Source: Rhabdaerophilum sp. SD176 (GTDB taxonomy: Bacteria > Pseudomonadota > Alphaproteobacteria > Rhizobiales > Beijerinckiaceae). From it: a stretch of DNA of 64,000 bases. The notes under the pieces are model-generated. The model did no database searches, was not told the DNA's origin, and saw only the letters and a program-made list of their open reading frames with translations. The stretch is taken from the NCBI RefSeq assembly GCF_030143245.1, contig NZ_JARJNS010000005.1, positions 62,001 to 126,000 on the forward strand, read 5' to 3'. This document shows positions 36,823-45,700 of the stretch, in pieces. The first letter of the stretch is position 1; each line of letters opens with the position of its first letter. Made by a program: the position numbers and the translations under genes.

Positions 36823-37214
36823 GAAGGCTCCCGAAAACAAGAAAGGAAGAGGATTCTTCTCTGTTTCTCTTTCTGGCACGCCTCAAAGGGCATCCGCAAG
36901 ATCGTCCACAGAGGAATGTCAACCGGACTGGACACATGGGAAAGACAAGGCGTCCCGAGCCGATCGTTTTTCAAGGAATCCCAGCCGCTTGGAGCAGAAT
37001 GATCCGGCAATGACCGGTTTCTCCCCGATCTTCACATCCTCTCTCCGCAAGAATCCCCAACCCGGTCTCTGGGGATGGATTTCCGCCTTTCCCACAGGGC
37101 CTTCGGCTGCCTTCCCGCAAGGGGCTCGATTGCGCTCGACTGTCCCCCGCCGTAAACAGGGATGTGGACAACCCGGTTGATATCGCCATCGCCCCGGGAC
37201 TTCGGACAGGGATC
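36823..37214. other. Probable chromosomal replication origin region (oriC)
   Basis: This 392-bp non-coding stretch separates hemE from the ppsR (RP001-type) gene, the position of oriC in Caulobacter and Rickettsia. It contains DnaA-box-like nonamers: TGTGGACAA at 37163-37171 (reverse, one mismatch to TTATCCACA), TTTCCCACA at 37088-37096 and TCGTCCACA at 36902-36910 (two mismatches each). GANTC (CcrM-type) sites lie at 36852, 36976 and 37051. Flanking genes all read away from it. I see no CtrA box (TTAA-N7-TTAA) and no strongly AT-rich unwinding stretch. It also holds the hemE and ppsR promoters. Confidence 0.7.
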
Positions 37215-38048
37215 ATGGGCCGGAACTTCTTTCATCTCCATCTGGTCTCGGATTCGACCGGCGAGACGCTGATTACCGTGGCCCGCGCGGCAACGGCGCT
37301 CTATGCCGGTATTTCGCCGATTGAGCATGTCTATCCGCTCGTGCGCAATGAAAGGCAGCTCGACCGGGTCATCCTCGATATCGAGAACGAGCCTGGAATC
37401 GTGCTCTACACGATGGTTGACCAGGAACTGGCGGCCCGCCTGCAGAGAGCCTGCGAGGAACAGGGATGTCCAAGCCTTTCAGTCCTCGAGCCGGTCCATA
37501 ACCTGTTCCAGTCCTATCTCGGCGTGGTGACAACCCCCAAGGCCGGCGCCCAGCACATGCTGAACGCTGAATATTTCCGCCGGATTGATGCCCTCAATTT
37601 CACGATGATGCATGATGACGGCCAATTGACCGAAAATCTCGATCAGGCCGATGTCGTCCTGGTGGGCGTCAGCCGAACCTCGAAGACGCCGACAAGCATC
37701 TATCTCGCCAATCGCGGGATCAAGACGGCCAATGTGCCGCTGGTCCCGAATGTACCGCTTCCGCCCAATATCGAGACGCTGGTCAAGCCGCTGATTGTCG
37801 GCCTCGTGGCCTCCCCGGAGCGCATCGTCCAGATCCGGCAGAACCGGATGCTGGCCCTGGCGGCGGATGGCAAGGATTCGACCTATATTGACCGCCAGGC
37901 CGTAACGGAGGAAATCGCACAGGCCCGCCGCCTGTTCGACCGCAACAACTGGCCGGTGATCGATGTCACGCGACGGTCGATCGAGGAAACCGCTGCCGCA
38001 ATCATCGATCTCTACCGCACGCATCGATTGGGGTTGGTTGCGCAATGA
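37215..38048 (+). CDS. Pyruvate, phosphate dikinase regulatory protein (DUF299)
   Basis: This 277-residue bifunctional serine/threonine kinase and phosphorylase controls pyruvate, phosphate dikinase or PEP synthase. The start [14 protein letters not shown], the P-loop-like [18 protein letters not shown] and the C-terminal [12 protein letters not shown] are typical. The start ATG 37215 has a GACAGG ribosome site; a GTG at 37164 would overlap the best DnaA-like box and is rejected. It begins the rightward arm from the origin and overlaps maf by 4 bp (ATGA). Confidence 0.94.
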   Translation: MGRNFFHLHLVSDSTGETLITVARAATALYAGISPIEHVYPLVRNERQLDRVILDIENEPGIVLYTMVDQELAARLQRACEEQGCPSLSVLEPVHNLFQSYLGVVTTPKAGAQHMLNAEYFRRIDALNFTMMHDDGQLTENLDQADVVLVGVSRTSKTPTSIYLANRGIKTANVPLVPNVPLPPNIETLVKPLIVGLVASPERIVQIRQNRMLALAADGKDSTYIDRQAVTEEIAQARRLFDRNNWPVIDVTRRSIEETAAAIIDLYRTHRLGLVAQ

Positions 38049-38668
38049 ACGGGTCGACTTTCTGGAAGCGGGGCCAGCCGCTGCTGCTCGCCTCCGGCTC
38101 CGCAACGCGGCGTCAGATGCTGGAAGCAGCTGGAATTCCGCTGGTGGTGGTGCGCGCGCCTGTTGACGAGGGTGCGATCGCCGCCACGTTGCTGGAAACA
38201 CGCCGGACGCCGGCCGAAATTGCCATTGCGCTGGCGCATGCCAAGGCGGAAGCCGCCGCGCGCAAGCATCCGGAGGAACTGCTTCTCGCCGCAGACCAGA
38301 CGCTCGACCATCAGGGGCGCTTGCTGATGAAGCCGGCGGACCTGGATCATGCCAGAGCCCAGCTGCTCTCCTTGCGCGGGACCGCGCATTTTCTCCATTC
38401 GGCGGCGGTGCTTCGCCGGGGCGATTCTGTACTCTGGGCCGGCATCGCCTCGGCATCGCTGCAGATGCGGAATTTCTCGGCAGCGTTCCTCGACGCCTAT
38501 CTCGACAGCATGGGTCCGCTCGTCACCACCACTGTCGGTGGCTACCAGCTCGAGGCGCTGGGAATCCATCTCTTCGACTCGATCGAAGGTGACCACAGCA
38601 CGATCCTCGGACTACCCTTGATCCCGGTCTTGCACGCCCTGCGGGACCTCGATTGTCTTGCCGCGTAG
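38045..38668 (+). CDS. maf: Maf-family nucleotide pyrophosphatase
   Basis: This 207-residue protein opens [18 protein letters not shown] and has the catalytic [14 protein letters not shown] and the [20 protein letters not shown] terminus of the Maf family, which hydrolyses non-canonical or canonical NTPs to NMP plus PPi. The glutamate-to-aspartate choices do not reveal substrate preference. Translation is probably coupled to ppsR. aroE follows 12 bp later. Confidence 0.93.
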   Translation: MNGSTFWKRGQPLLLASGSATRRQMLEAAGIPLVVVRAPVDEGAIAATLLETRRTPAEIAIALAHAKAEAAARKHPEELLLAADQTLDHQGRLLMKPADLDHARAQLLSLRGTAHFLHSAAVLRRGDSVLWAGIASASLQMRNFSAAFLDAYLDSMGPLVTTTVGGYQLEALGIHLFDSIEGDHSTILGLPLIPVLHALRDLDCLAA

Positions 38669-38680
38669 GAGCCCACATCA

Positions 38681-39559
38681 ATGAATGATCCAGCCAGAAC
38701 CGGCCATCCGGGAACACGGGCCGTCATCATTGGCCGCCCGATCACCCATGCCCGGTCGCCGCTGATCCACGGCTACTGGCTCAAGCAGCTTGGCCTCGAC
38801 GGCGCCTATGACCGCCGCGAGGTGATGCCCGGAGCGGTCGCGGCCGTGCTCCGCGAGTTGCGGGCCGAGGGCTATGCCGGCGGGAACGTCACCGTGCCGC
38901 ACAAGGAAGAAGCGTTCATGGCCTGCGACCGCGTGACGGAGCGGGCCCGGATCGCCGGCGCGGTCAATACCTTCTGGTTCGAGGGTCCCGAACTCCATGG
39001 GGACAATACCGACGGGATCGGATTTGTCGCGCATCTCTCGGAGACATGGCCGGAATGGGACCGTGAACCGGCGGAAATCCGGATCATCGGAGCCGGGGGA
39101 GCCGCGCGTGGCCTGATCGCCCCTCTTCTCGATCGGAATGTGAAAGCCATTTCGGTGTCGAATCGTTCCCGAGAGCGGGCGGAAACCCTGTGTGACGATA
39201 TCCGGGCTGTTTTGCCGGCGGCGCCACTCACGATTCTCGACTGGTCCGATCGCGGTGCGCATCTCGGAACCGTCGATCTGCTGGTCAATACCACCAGCAT
39301 GGGAATGAATGGCCAGTCTCCGCTCGAAATCGATCTGTCAGCGATGAAACCCTCTGGCATCGTGGCGGATATCGTCTATGTCCCGCTCGAAACGCCTCTT
39401 CTGGCCGCAGCCAATCACCGTGGCTTGAGAACGCTGGACGGTCTCGGCATGCTGCTCCATCAGGCCGTGCCCGGGTTTGAACGCTGGTTCGGCCAGCATC
39501 CCTCGGTCACACAAGCCCTGCGGCAGCATGTCTTCGCTGATCTGCTGGCGCAGCATTGA
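38681..39559 (+). CDS. aroE: Shikimate dehydrogenase
   Basis: This 292-residue NADP enzyme reduces 3-dehydroshikimate. It contains IGRPITHARSPLIHGYWL for shikimate binding, the catalytic lysine in NVTVPHKEEAFM, DNTDGIGF, the nucleotide motif IIGAGGAARG and the C-terminal GLGMLLHQAVPGFERWFG. The ATG at 38681 follows TAGGAG. It is the second enzyme of a maf-aroE-coaE-dnaQ run that is conserved next to alphaproteobacterial origins. Confidence 0.96.
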   Translation: MNDPARTGHPGTRAVIIGRPITHARSPLIHGYWLKQLGLDGAYDRREVMPGAVAAVLRELRAEGYAGGNVTVPHKEEAFMACDRVTERARIAGAVNTFWFEGPELHGDNTDGIGFVAHLSETWPEWDREPAEIRIIGAGGAARGLIAPLLDRNVKAISVSNRSRERAETLCDDIRAVLPAAPLTILDWSDRGAHLGTVDLLVNTTSMGMNGQSPLEIDLSAMKPSGIVADIVYVPLETPLLAAANHRGLRTLDGLGMLLHQAVPGFERWFGQHPSVTQALRQHVFADLLAQH

Positions 39560-39578
39560 TGGCAAAAGGGATTGCGGC

Positions 39579-40169
39579 ATGTTTCGGCTCGGCCTGACGG
39601 GATCGATTGGCAGCGGCAAGTCGACCACCGCTGCCTTCTTCCGAGAAGCGGGAATCCCCGTCCATGATGCCGATGCGACCGTCCATGCCCTCTATGCCGG
39701 CCCGGCCGTCGCTTTGGTCGAGGCTGCTTTCCCGGGCACAACGCGGGAGGGGAAGGTCGACCGCGCGGCCTTGTCGGCAGTCCTTCGCGCATCCCCGCAT
39801 CGTTTTCCGGAGCTGGAGGCCATCGTCCATCCGCTGGTCCGGGCTGCCGAGCTGGCGGCTCTTGACACTGCTGCTCGGCTTGGACACCGGCTCGTCGTGC
39901 TCGATATCCCGCTTCTTTTTGAAACACGAGCCGAACAACGCTGCGACGCTGTGCTCGTGGTCCATGTCTCGCCCGAGGAGCAGGCCCGTCGCGTGCTGGC
40001 CCGGCCGGGCATGAGCGAGGCGCTTTTCCACGCCATTCTCGCGCGGCAGATGCCCCCGGCGGAGAAACGCCGCCGCGCCCATGCCATGATCGATACCGGC
40101 CTCGGCCTCGATGCCGCGCGTCGGGATGTCCACGCGCTCATCCGGGCCTTGGCATCGACAATCGGGTGA
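39579..40169 (+). CDS. coaE: Dephospho-CoA kinase
   Basis: This 196-residue P-loop kinase makes CoA from dephospho-CoA in the last pathway step. The Walker A is GLTGSIGSGKSTTAAFF; later VHDADATVHALYAGP and VLDIPLLFETRAEQRCD match the CoA-binding and lid regions. The ATG at 39579 starts directly at the Walker strand; longer in-frame starts would overlap aroE. coaA, for the first pathway step, is 6 kb away. Confidence 0.95.
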   Translation: MFRLGLTGSIGSGKSTTAAFFREAGIPVHDADATVHALYAGPAVALVEAAFPGTTREGKVDRAALSAVLRASPHRFPELEAIVHPLVRAAELAALDTAARLGHRLVVLDIPLLFETRAEQRCDAVLVVHVSPEEQARRVLARPGMSEALFHAILARQMPPAEKRRRAHAMIDTGLGLDAARRDVHALIRALASTIG

Positions 40170-40180
40170 GGGACTTTTGA

Positions 40181-40921
40181 ATGCGCGAGATCGTGCTCGA
40201 TACCGAAACGACCGGCCTTGACCCGTTCAAGGGTGACCGGCTTGTCGAGATCGGCTGCGTCGAGATGGTGAACCGGTTTCTCACCGGCAGGGTCTTCCAT
40301 CGCTATCTCAATCCTGAGCGACCGATGTCGCCGGATGCCTTCGCTATTCACGGGCTTTCGGATGCATTCCTCTCCGACAAGCCGGTCTTCCGCGATGTCG
40401 CACAGGAATTCCTCGACTTCATCGGCGATTCGGCGCTCGTTATTCACAATGCCGCCTTTGATATCGGCTTCCTGAACTACGAGCTGAAGCGACTGGGGCA
40501 CCCGCCCATTGTGCAGACACGCGTGATCGACACGCTGATGCTGGCACGCCGGCGCCATCCTGGCCAGCAGAACTCGCTCGATGCGCTCTGCCAGCGCTAC
40601 GGAATCGACAATTCCAGGCGCACGAAGCATGGCGCCTTGCTCGATTCGGAGATTCTCGCCGAGGTCTATGCCGAACTGACCGGCGGCCGCCAGTCATCCC
40701 TGGGGCTGACGGCAGATCTTTCGGCGCCGGCGACGGGCGCCATTGCGGCCGTGCGTGAAGCCGACCGGAAACGCGGCTTCATGCAGCACCACGCGCGGAT
40801 CTCGGAAGACGAGCGCAGGCTCCATGCCGAGTTTGTCGCCCAGATCGGCGCAAGAGCGCTCTGGAATGAGTATCTCGCCGGAGCGCCTGACCCGTCGGGC
40901 GACCCGGCCAAGACCAGCTGA
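40181..40921 (+). CDS. dnaQ: DNA polymerase III epsilon subunit (3'-5' proofreading exonuclease)
   Basis: This 246-residue DEDDh exonuclease shows Exo[16 protein letters not shown], Exo[18 protein letters not shown] and Exo[23 protein letters not shown], the histidine-containing proofreading site. The C-terminal tail of about 60 residues fits the linker that binds the polymerase. It is the last gene of the rightward run from the origin; secB converges on it 15 bp away. Confidence 0.96.
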   Translation: MREIVLDTETTGLDPFKGDRLVEIGCVEMVNRFLTGRVFHRYLNPERPMSPDAFAIHGLSDAFLSDKPVFRDVAQEFLDFIGDSALVIHNAAFDIGFLNYELKRLGHPPIVQTRVIDTLMLARRRHPGQQNSLDALCQRYGIDNSRRTKHGALLDSEILAEVYAELTGGRQSSLGLTADLSAPATGAIAAVREADRKRGFMQHHARISEDERRLHAEFVAQIGARALWNEYLAGAPDPSGDPAKTS

Positions 40922-40936
40922 TGAAGGATGGATTGA

Positions 40937-41395
40937 TCAGCTGTTCATGCCGCCGCGCTGCAATTCCTGCATGCGCGCCTGATAGAGACCGCCGAAATCG
41001 ATCGGCTGGAGCAGGAAGGGCGGGAAACCGCCATCCCGTACCGCATTGGCCAGGACAGCGCGCGCGAACGGGAACATCAGGCGCGGGCACTCGATCATGA
41101 GCACCTGGCTGATATGTTCCTTCGGGATGTTCATCAGGCGGAAGACCCCTCCGAAATTCAGCTCGAAGCGGAACAGCATGCCGTCGCCCTCGCCAGCCGC
41201 CCCTTCGAGGATCAGTTCGATCTCGTAATCGTCCTCGCCAATCGGCTTGGAATTGACGTTGACCTGGATCGAGATGTTCGGCGGTGTTTCCTGGGGCCGC
41301 AGCGATTGCGGAGCGTTTGGATTCTCGAAGGAGAGATCCTTCACATATTGCGCAAGCGCTTCGAGATGCGGCGCGCCGCCATTGCCATCGGCCAT
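40937..41395 (-). CDS. secB: Protein-export chaperone SecB
   Basis: This 152-residue tetrameric chaperone keeps preproteins unfolded for SecA. It has LEALAQYVKDLSFENPNAPQ near the start, NVNSKPIGEDDYEIELIL and LLIDAPRLLFPFAR-like MIECPRLMFPFARAVLANAVRDGGFP, then FGGLYQARMQE. The ATG at 41395 follows an AGGACG site; a longer frame has an arginine-rich extension unlike the family. Confidence 0.95.
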   Translation of the reverse strand: MADGNGGAPHLEALAQYVKDLSFENPNAPQSLRPQETPPNISIQVNVNSKPIGEDDYEIELILEGAAGEGDGMLFRFELNFGGVFRLMNIPKEHISQVLMIECPRLMFPFARAVLANAVRDGGFPPFLLQPIDFGGLYQARMQELQRGGMNS

Positions 41396-41468
41396 CGTTT
41401 TCGTCCTGTTTTCGCAATGCGCGCCGTCACCGGTGCGCCGTTCAATCCGGTTCGACCCGTGCCCCCGC

Positions 41469-41951
41469 TTACACGGATGGCGGCTGGCCCTCAAGCGGGC
41501 CTTTGACGGATTTTGCCTTGCGGCGGGTTTTTTTCGCCGCGATTTCCTTCCATTCCGATGCCGGAAGCTCGAGAAAGCGCGGATCTTCTGCCTTGCCGGA
41601 GCGTCGCTGCCACCAGGCAACCACGCCCTTCCGCAGGCTTGGCGAGAACAGCGCGATGCCGAACAGCATCGGAATCAGTCCCGGTAGCGCGATCAGGATC
41701 CCGGATGCCATCGGGAAGCCAAGCGCGGCAAGGCGATCCAGCCCCTGGTGACCGCGTGCCGCGCGTCCGGCGAGAACCGTGATCAGGACAAGCGCGATCA
41801 GGCCAAGGCCGCCCTTCAGGCTCACGATGGCCAGCACCAAGCCCCAGCCCAGCCGTGCCGCAAGCAGCTCCAGCAGGACGAATTCGAGCAGCATCCAGCC
41901 TGCAACCAGGATGAGCAGGGGGCGCAGGGCTGGAAAGGACGATCGGAGCAT
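41469..41951 (-). CDS. fxsA: FxsA-family membrane protein
   Basis: This 160-residue protein has three or four hydrophobic segments (ALRPLLILVAGWMLLEFVLL, LVLAIVSLKGGLGLIALVL, FPMASGILIALPGLI) and a charged lysine-rich C-terminal tail. The FxsA motif LEFVLL-x-LAARLGW is present. E. coli FxsA affects F-exclusion of phage T7; the general role is unknown. It sits 73 bp upstream of secB on the same strand and is divergent from tim44. Confidence 0.87.
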   Translation of the reverse strand: MLRSSFPALRPLLILVAGWMLLEFVLLELLAARLGWGLVLAIVSLKGGLGLIALVLITVLAGRAARGHQGLDRLAALGFPMASGILIALPGLIPMLFGIALFSPSLRKGVVAWWQRRSGKAEDPRFLELPASEWKEIAAKKTRRKAKSVKGPLEGQPPSV

Positions 41952-42050
41952 GACGAGCCGTCGCTGCCTCAGGGGGATGCCGAATTCCGGCGATCATGCG
42001 ATCATCTAGAGGATAGCGAAGCGGGCGAACAGGCCCTATATGACATTCAG

Positions 42051-42065
42051 GGAAACATCGTTTCC
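42051..42065. promoter_or_regulatory. Palindrome upstream of the tim44-mltA-smr operon
   Basis: GGAAAC-ATC-GTTTCC is a perfect 6-bp inverted repeat 43-57 bp before the tim44 start, next to CCTATAT (42035-42041), which could be a -10 element. Its function is unknown. Confidence 0.3.
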
Positions 42066-42107
42066 TGGCCAATGCGGAATGCGATGGCGGTTTGCCGGGA
42101 AGAACCA

Positions 42108-42836
42108 ATGCAGAATTTCGATATCCTCACGCTGGTCTTTTTGGGGCTGGCCGTTTTCGTGATCTACAAGCTGCGCTCCGTCCTGGGCACGCGGACCGGC
42201 ACGGAAAAGCCGCCGCGAGACCTGTTTGACCGGCGCCCGCCCGCCGACGTCCCCCAGCAGGACAACAGCCCTGGCCCCAATGGCAGCTCGAACGTGGTGC
42301 CCATGCCCGGCCTCCGCCGCGATGCGCCAACCGAGGCTCTTCCCCCGGAAGCCCGCCTCGAGGGTGTAGTGGCCAAGGACAGCCCGGCCCAGAAAGGCCT
42401 CATCGAGATCATGCAGGCCGATCCGAGCTTCGATCCGAAGGAGTTTGTCGGTGGCGCCCGCTCGGCCTACGAGATGATCGTGCTGGCCTTTGCGAATGGT
42501 GACCGCCGCACCCTCAAGGATCTGCTGGCCAAGGATGTCTTCGAAGGCTTCGACGCTGCGATCCGCGAACGCGAAACCCGGAACGAGCGGGTGGAAACCC
42601 AGTTCGTCTCGATCGACAAGGCCGAGATCTCGGATGCGACGCTGCGGGCCCGTACGGCGCAGGTCACCGTCCGCTTTCAGTCCAAGCTGATCACCGCCAC
42701 CCGGGATGCCGGTGGCACGGTGATCGATGGCAATGCGGAAAAGGTGGCCGACGTGGTCGATATCTGGACTTTCGCCCGGGAAACCACGGCCCGTGATCCG
42801 AACTGGCGGCTTGTGGCAACCGAATCGGCGCAATGA
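42108..42836 (+). CDS. Tim44/TimA-family inner-membrane protein
   Basis: This 242-residue protein has one N-terminal membrane segment (ILTLVFLGLAVFVIYKLRSVLG), a proline-rich spacer and a C-terminal Tim44-like NTF2 fold (DPKEFVGGARSAYEMIVLAF, DVVDIWTFAR, DPNWRLVAT). Caulobacter TimA is the bacterial relative of the mitochondrial import factor; its job in bacteria is not well defined. The ATG at 42108 is used, since the region upstream looks like promoter. Its end overlaps mltA by 4 bp. Confidence 0.88.
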   Translation: MQNFDILTLVFLGLAVFVIYKLRSVLGTRTGTEKPPRDLFDRRPPADVPQQDNSPGPNGSSNVVPMPGLRRDAPTEALPPEARLEGVVAKDSPAQKGLIEIMQADPSFDPKEFVGGARSAYEMIVLAFANGDRRTLKDLLAKDVFEGFDAAIRERETRNERVETQFVSIDKAEISDATLRARTAQVTVRFQSKLITATRDAGGTVIDGNAEKVADVVDIWTFARETTARDPNWRLVATESAQ

Positions 42837-44038
42837 AGCCTGCCGGCAAGGTTGCCCAGGGCTGCCTTGCCGCGATGATCGGGGCCCTCTCGTCCATGTC
42901 GGTCTCCGCTGAACCTGCCGGATCGGTTCTGTCCAGCCTGCTACCCGACGGCACCCGGACCCGCGTGCTCGACTGGGCCGCCGTACCGGGCTGGAGCGAT
43001 GACAACCACGCCGAAGCCTTCTCTGTCTTCCTCCGCACCTGCCCGGCCGGCATCCCGGCCTTGAGGTCGGGGCAACCGCGCCCTGCCGCGCTCCAGCGGG
43101 CTTGTGACCTTGCCTTTGCCGGAAGGGACGTGCTTGCGGCCGATAATGGCCAGGCCCGACAGTTCTTCGAGCGGCATTTCAGGCCGGCCGAGATCATCCC
43201 GCTCAGCGGTGCCGGTTTCCTGACCGGCTATTACGAGCCCGAACTTGAAGCCTCCCGGCAGAAGCGGGATGGGTTTCCGGAGCCGGTTCTGCGCCGTCCG
43301 GCTGATCTTGTCACGGTTCCGCAGGGCGAGCCTGCGCCGTCTCCGCTCGATGCAGACCTCCAGGCCTGGCGCCGCGGGCCCGGCGGCCCGGAACCCTATC
43401 CCGACCGCAAGGCGATCTGGGCAGGTGCCCTGGCTGGCCAGGGGCTGGAAATCGCCTGGCTGCGCGACAAGCCCGAGCTCTTCATCACACAGGTCCAGGG
43501 TTCCGCCCGCCTCCGCTGGGTCGACGGCGGCGTCGGCCGCCTGCGCTATGCCGGCCGGAACGGCCACCCCTATACCTCGATCGGGCGAAAGTTGGTTGAA
43601 CGCGGCATCATGGCGCTCGAAACGATGACGCTGGCGAAGCTGATGGGCTGGCTGCGTGAAAATCCCGCCGAAGCCCGCGCGCTCATGGAGGAGAACCGCT
43701 CCTACGTGTTTTTCCAGCTCGACGAGAGCCTCTCCCCGGATGAGGGGCCGATCGGCGGCGCCGGCATTCCGCTTGTGGCGGGCCGCTCGCTCGCCGTCGA
43801 CCGTTCCATCTGGCCCTATGGCCTCCCGGTCTTCATCGAGGTCTCGCCGCTGGTTCCCGAAGGTGGACGCAAGCGCATCGCGCGCCTGATGATCGCGCAG
43901 GACACCGGCTCCGCCATTGTCGGGCCGGCACGCGGCGACTTTTTCGTCGGGTCCGGTTCTGCGGCCGGAGATCGCGCTGGCCTTTTCCGAGATCCGATGC
44001 GGTTCATCATCCTCGTCCCGCGCGAGATGTCGCCGTGA
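42833..44038 (+). CDS. mltA: Membrane-bound lytic murein transglycosylase A
   Basis: This 401-residue enzyme cleaves glycan strands to 1,6-anhydromuropeptides. A signal peptide is visible (to about residue 26, ending SVSAEPA) with no lipobox, so it may be soluble in the periplasm, unlike E. coli MltA. The MltA domain includes LTGYYEPELEASR, ITQVQGSARLRWVDGG and the C-terminal 3D domain LMIAQDTGSAIVGPARGDFF with the catalytic aspartate. It is coupled to tim44 and smr by ATGA overlaps. Confidence 0.93.
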   Translation: MKPAGKVAQGCLAAMIGALSSMSVSAEPAGSVLSSLLPDGTRTRVLDWAAVPGWSDDNHAEAFSVFLRTCPAGIPALRSGQPRPAALQRACDLAFAGRDVLAADNGQARQFFERHFRPAEIIPLSGAGFLTGYYEPELEASRQKRDGFPEPVLRRPADLVTVPQGEPAPSPLDADLQAWRRGPGGPEPYPDRKAIWAGALAGQGLEIAWLRDKPELFITQVQGSARLRWVDGGVGRLRYAGRNGHPYTSIGRKLVERGIMALETMTLAKLMGWLRENPAEARALMEENRSYVFFQLDESLSPDEGPIGGAGIPLVAGRSLAVDRSIWPYGLPVFIEVSPLVPEGGRKRIARLMIAQDTGSAIVGPARGDFFVGSGSAAGDRAGLFRDPMRFIILVPREMSP

Positions 44039-44613
44039 AGCGGCGGCGTGACGGCGATGTTCCGCCGAAACCAGCCCGGCGGCTCCGTCGCGGGCTGACT
44101 GCGGAAGAGCGAACGCTCTGGGCCCATGTCGTGCAGAGTGCCAAGCCGATGCCGGGCCGCACCCTCCCGGTTCCGGAGCCTCGGCCTGAGCCAGAGGAGA
44201 AGCCGGTTCCGGTGGCGCCGCTGCTTCCTGCTCCGAAGACGCCCGCCCGCCCGCGCCTGCTTCCGCTGGCCGGTGTGGAACGTCGCCTCCTCAAGGATCT
44301 TTCCCGCGGGAGCCGCCAGGTCGATGGCCGCCTCGACCTGCACGGGATGCGGCAGGCGGAGGCGCATCAGGCTCTCCGGATGTTCCTGCACCGCCATCAT
44401 GCGCTGGGCTCGAAGCTCCTCCTCGTCATTACAGGCAAGGGCGGGGGCCCCGATTCCCCTGGCGGCGAGCGGGGAATCCTGCGGCGCCTCGTTCCTCACT
44501 GGCTGTCCGACCCCGATCTCCGCCCTCTGGTCGTCGGTTTCGAGGTTTCGGCCCGCCAACATGGTGGCGAAGGCGCCCTCTATGTCCGGCTTCGTCGCCG
44601 CCGCGACACTTGA
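44035..44613 (+). CDS. Smr-domain protein
   Basis: This 192-residue protein has a basic, proline-rich N-terminal half and a C-terminal Smr domain: GRLDLHGMRQAEAHQALRMFL, LLVITGKGG and GILRRLVPHWL ending GALYVRLRRRR. Smr domains nick DNA or cut RNA in several proteins, for example in ribosome-collision responses. Which nucleic acid this one binds is unknown. It follows mltA directly and should be cotranscribed. Confidence 0.9.
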   Translation: MKRRRDGDVPPKPARRLRRGLTAEERTLWAHVVQSAKPMPGRTLPVPEPRPEPEEKPVPVAPLLPAPKTPARPRLLPLAGVERRLLKDLSRGSRQVDGRLDLHGMRQAEAHQALRMFLHRHHALGSKLLLVITGKGGGPDSPGGERGILRRLVPHWLSDPDLRPLVVGFEVSARQHGGEGALYVRLRRRRDT

Positions 44614-44686
44614 TTTCTCCGCCCTGCTCGGCCATTCACCCGCCTGGGCCGTGGACGACGCGTCCCGAGCCACAAAGGATTTCCAG

Positions 44687-45685
44687 ATGGACCGCGAATT
44701 CGACGTTCTCGCCCTCGGCAACGCCATTGTCGACGTGATTGCCCGGGCTGAGGAAGATTTCCTCGTGGCCCAGGGCGTCGCCAAGGGGTCGATGACCCTC
44801 ATCGACGAAGCCCAGGCCGAGCGGCTTTACGCGGCAATGGGCCCGGCGACGATCATTTCCGGCGGTTCGGCCGCGAATACGGTGGTCGGCCTCGCTTCGT
44901 TCGGCGGGGCGGCGGCTTTTATCGGCCGCGTGAAGACCGATCCGGTCGGCGATGTTTTCGCCCATGACATCGTGGCCTCGGGCGTCGCCTTCGGTACGCC
45001 GGCGGCACTGGATGGACCGGCAACCGCACGCAGCTTCATCCTTGTCACCCCGGATGGCGAGCGCACGATGAACACTTATCTCGGCGCCTGCCAGAACCTT
45101 ACCGAGGCGGAAATCGACCCCGCGACGGTGGCGAAGGCCAAGGTGACCTATCTCGAAGGTTATCTCTGGGATCCGCCCCATGCGAAGGCCGCTTTCCGAA
45201 AGGCCGCGAAACTGGCCCATGCTTCCGGTCGCGAAGTCGCGCTGACCCTGTCGGATTCCTTCTGCGTCAATCGTTACCGGGACGAGTTCATTGCCCTGAT
45301 GCGCGGCGGAGAGGTCGATCTTGTCTTCGCCAACGAGAGCGAACTGAAGGCATTGTATGAAACCGGCGATTTCGGCACCGCTCTCTCGGCGCTCCGCAAC
45401 GATGTGAAGCGCGCGGCCGTCACGCGGTCGGAGCAGGGCGCCGTCATCATCGAGGGCAATCGCACGGTCACGGTTCCCGCCCGCCCGATCGAGCAGCTGG
45501 TCGACGCAACCGGCGCGGGTGATGCCTTCGCGGCAGGCTTCCTGTTCGGCTACACGCAGGGCATGGGTTTCGAAAAGGCCGGCCAGCTCGGCGCGCTGGC
45601 GGCCAGCCATGTCATCCAGAAGATCGGCGCCCGCCCGGCCGAGCCTCTGCGCGGCCTCGCACAACAGGCGGGCCTTCTCGCCTGA
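44687..45685 (+). CDS. PfkB-family sugar/nucleoside kinase (adenosine kinase-like)
   Basis: This 332-residue ribokinase-fold enzyme opens DVLALGNAIVDVIA and has IISGGSAANTVVGLASFGG for substrate binding, GAAAFIGRVKTDPVGD, the anion-hole motif VDATGAGDAFAAGFLFGY with the catalytic Asp, and GALAASHVIQKIGARP. It resembles proteins annotated as adenosine kinase in alphaproteobacteria, but the sugar or nucleoside substrate is unproven. The ATG at 44687 was chosen because the family begins there. Confidence 0.9.
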   Translation: MDREFDVLALGNAIVDVIARAEEDFLVAQGVAKGSMTLIDEAQAERLYAAMGPATIISGGSAANTVVGLASFGGAAAFIGRVKTDPVGDVFAHDIVASGVAFGTPAALDGPATARSFILVTPDGERTMNTYLGACQNLTEAEIDPATVAKAKVTYLEGYLWDPPHAKAAFRKAAKLAHASGREVALTLSDSFCVNRYRDEFIALMRGGEVDLVFANESELKALYETGDFGTALSALRNDVKRAAVTRSEQGAVIIEGNRTVTVPARPIEQLVDATGAGDAFAAGFLFGYTQGMGFEKAGQLGALAASHVIQKIGARPAEPLRGLAQQAGLLA

Positions 45686-45700
45686 CGAAGAGGGAGGCGC

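Noticed and set aside
36823-37214. CtrA-binding sites (TTAA-N7-TTAA) in the origin region
   Set aside because: No such pair is present on either strand; Caulobacter-style CtrA repression of the origin is therefore not supported here.
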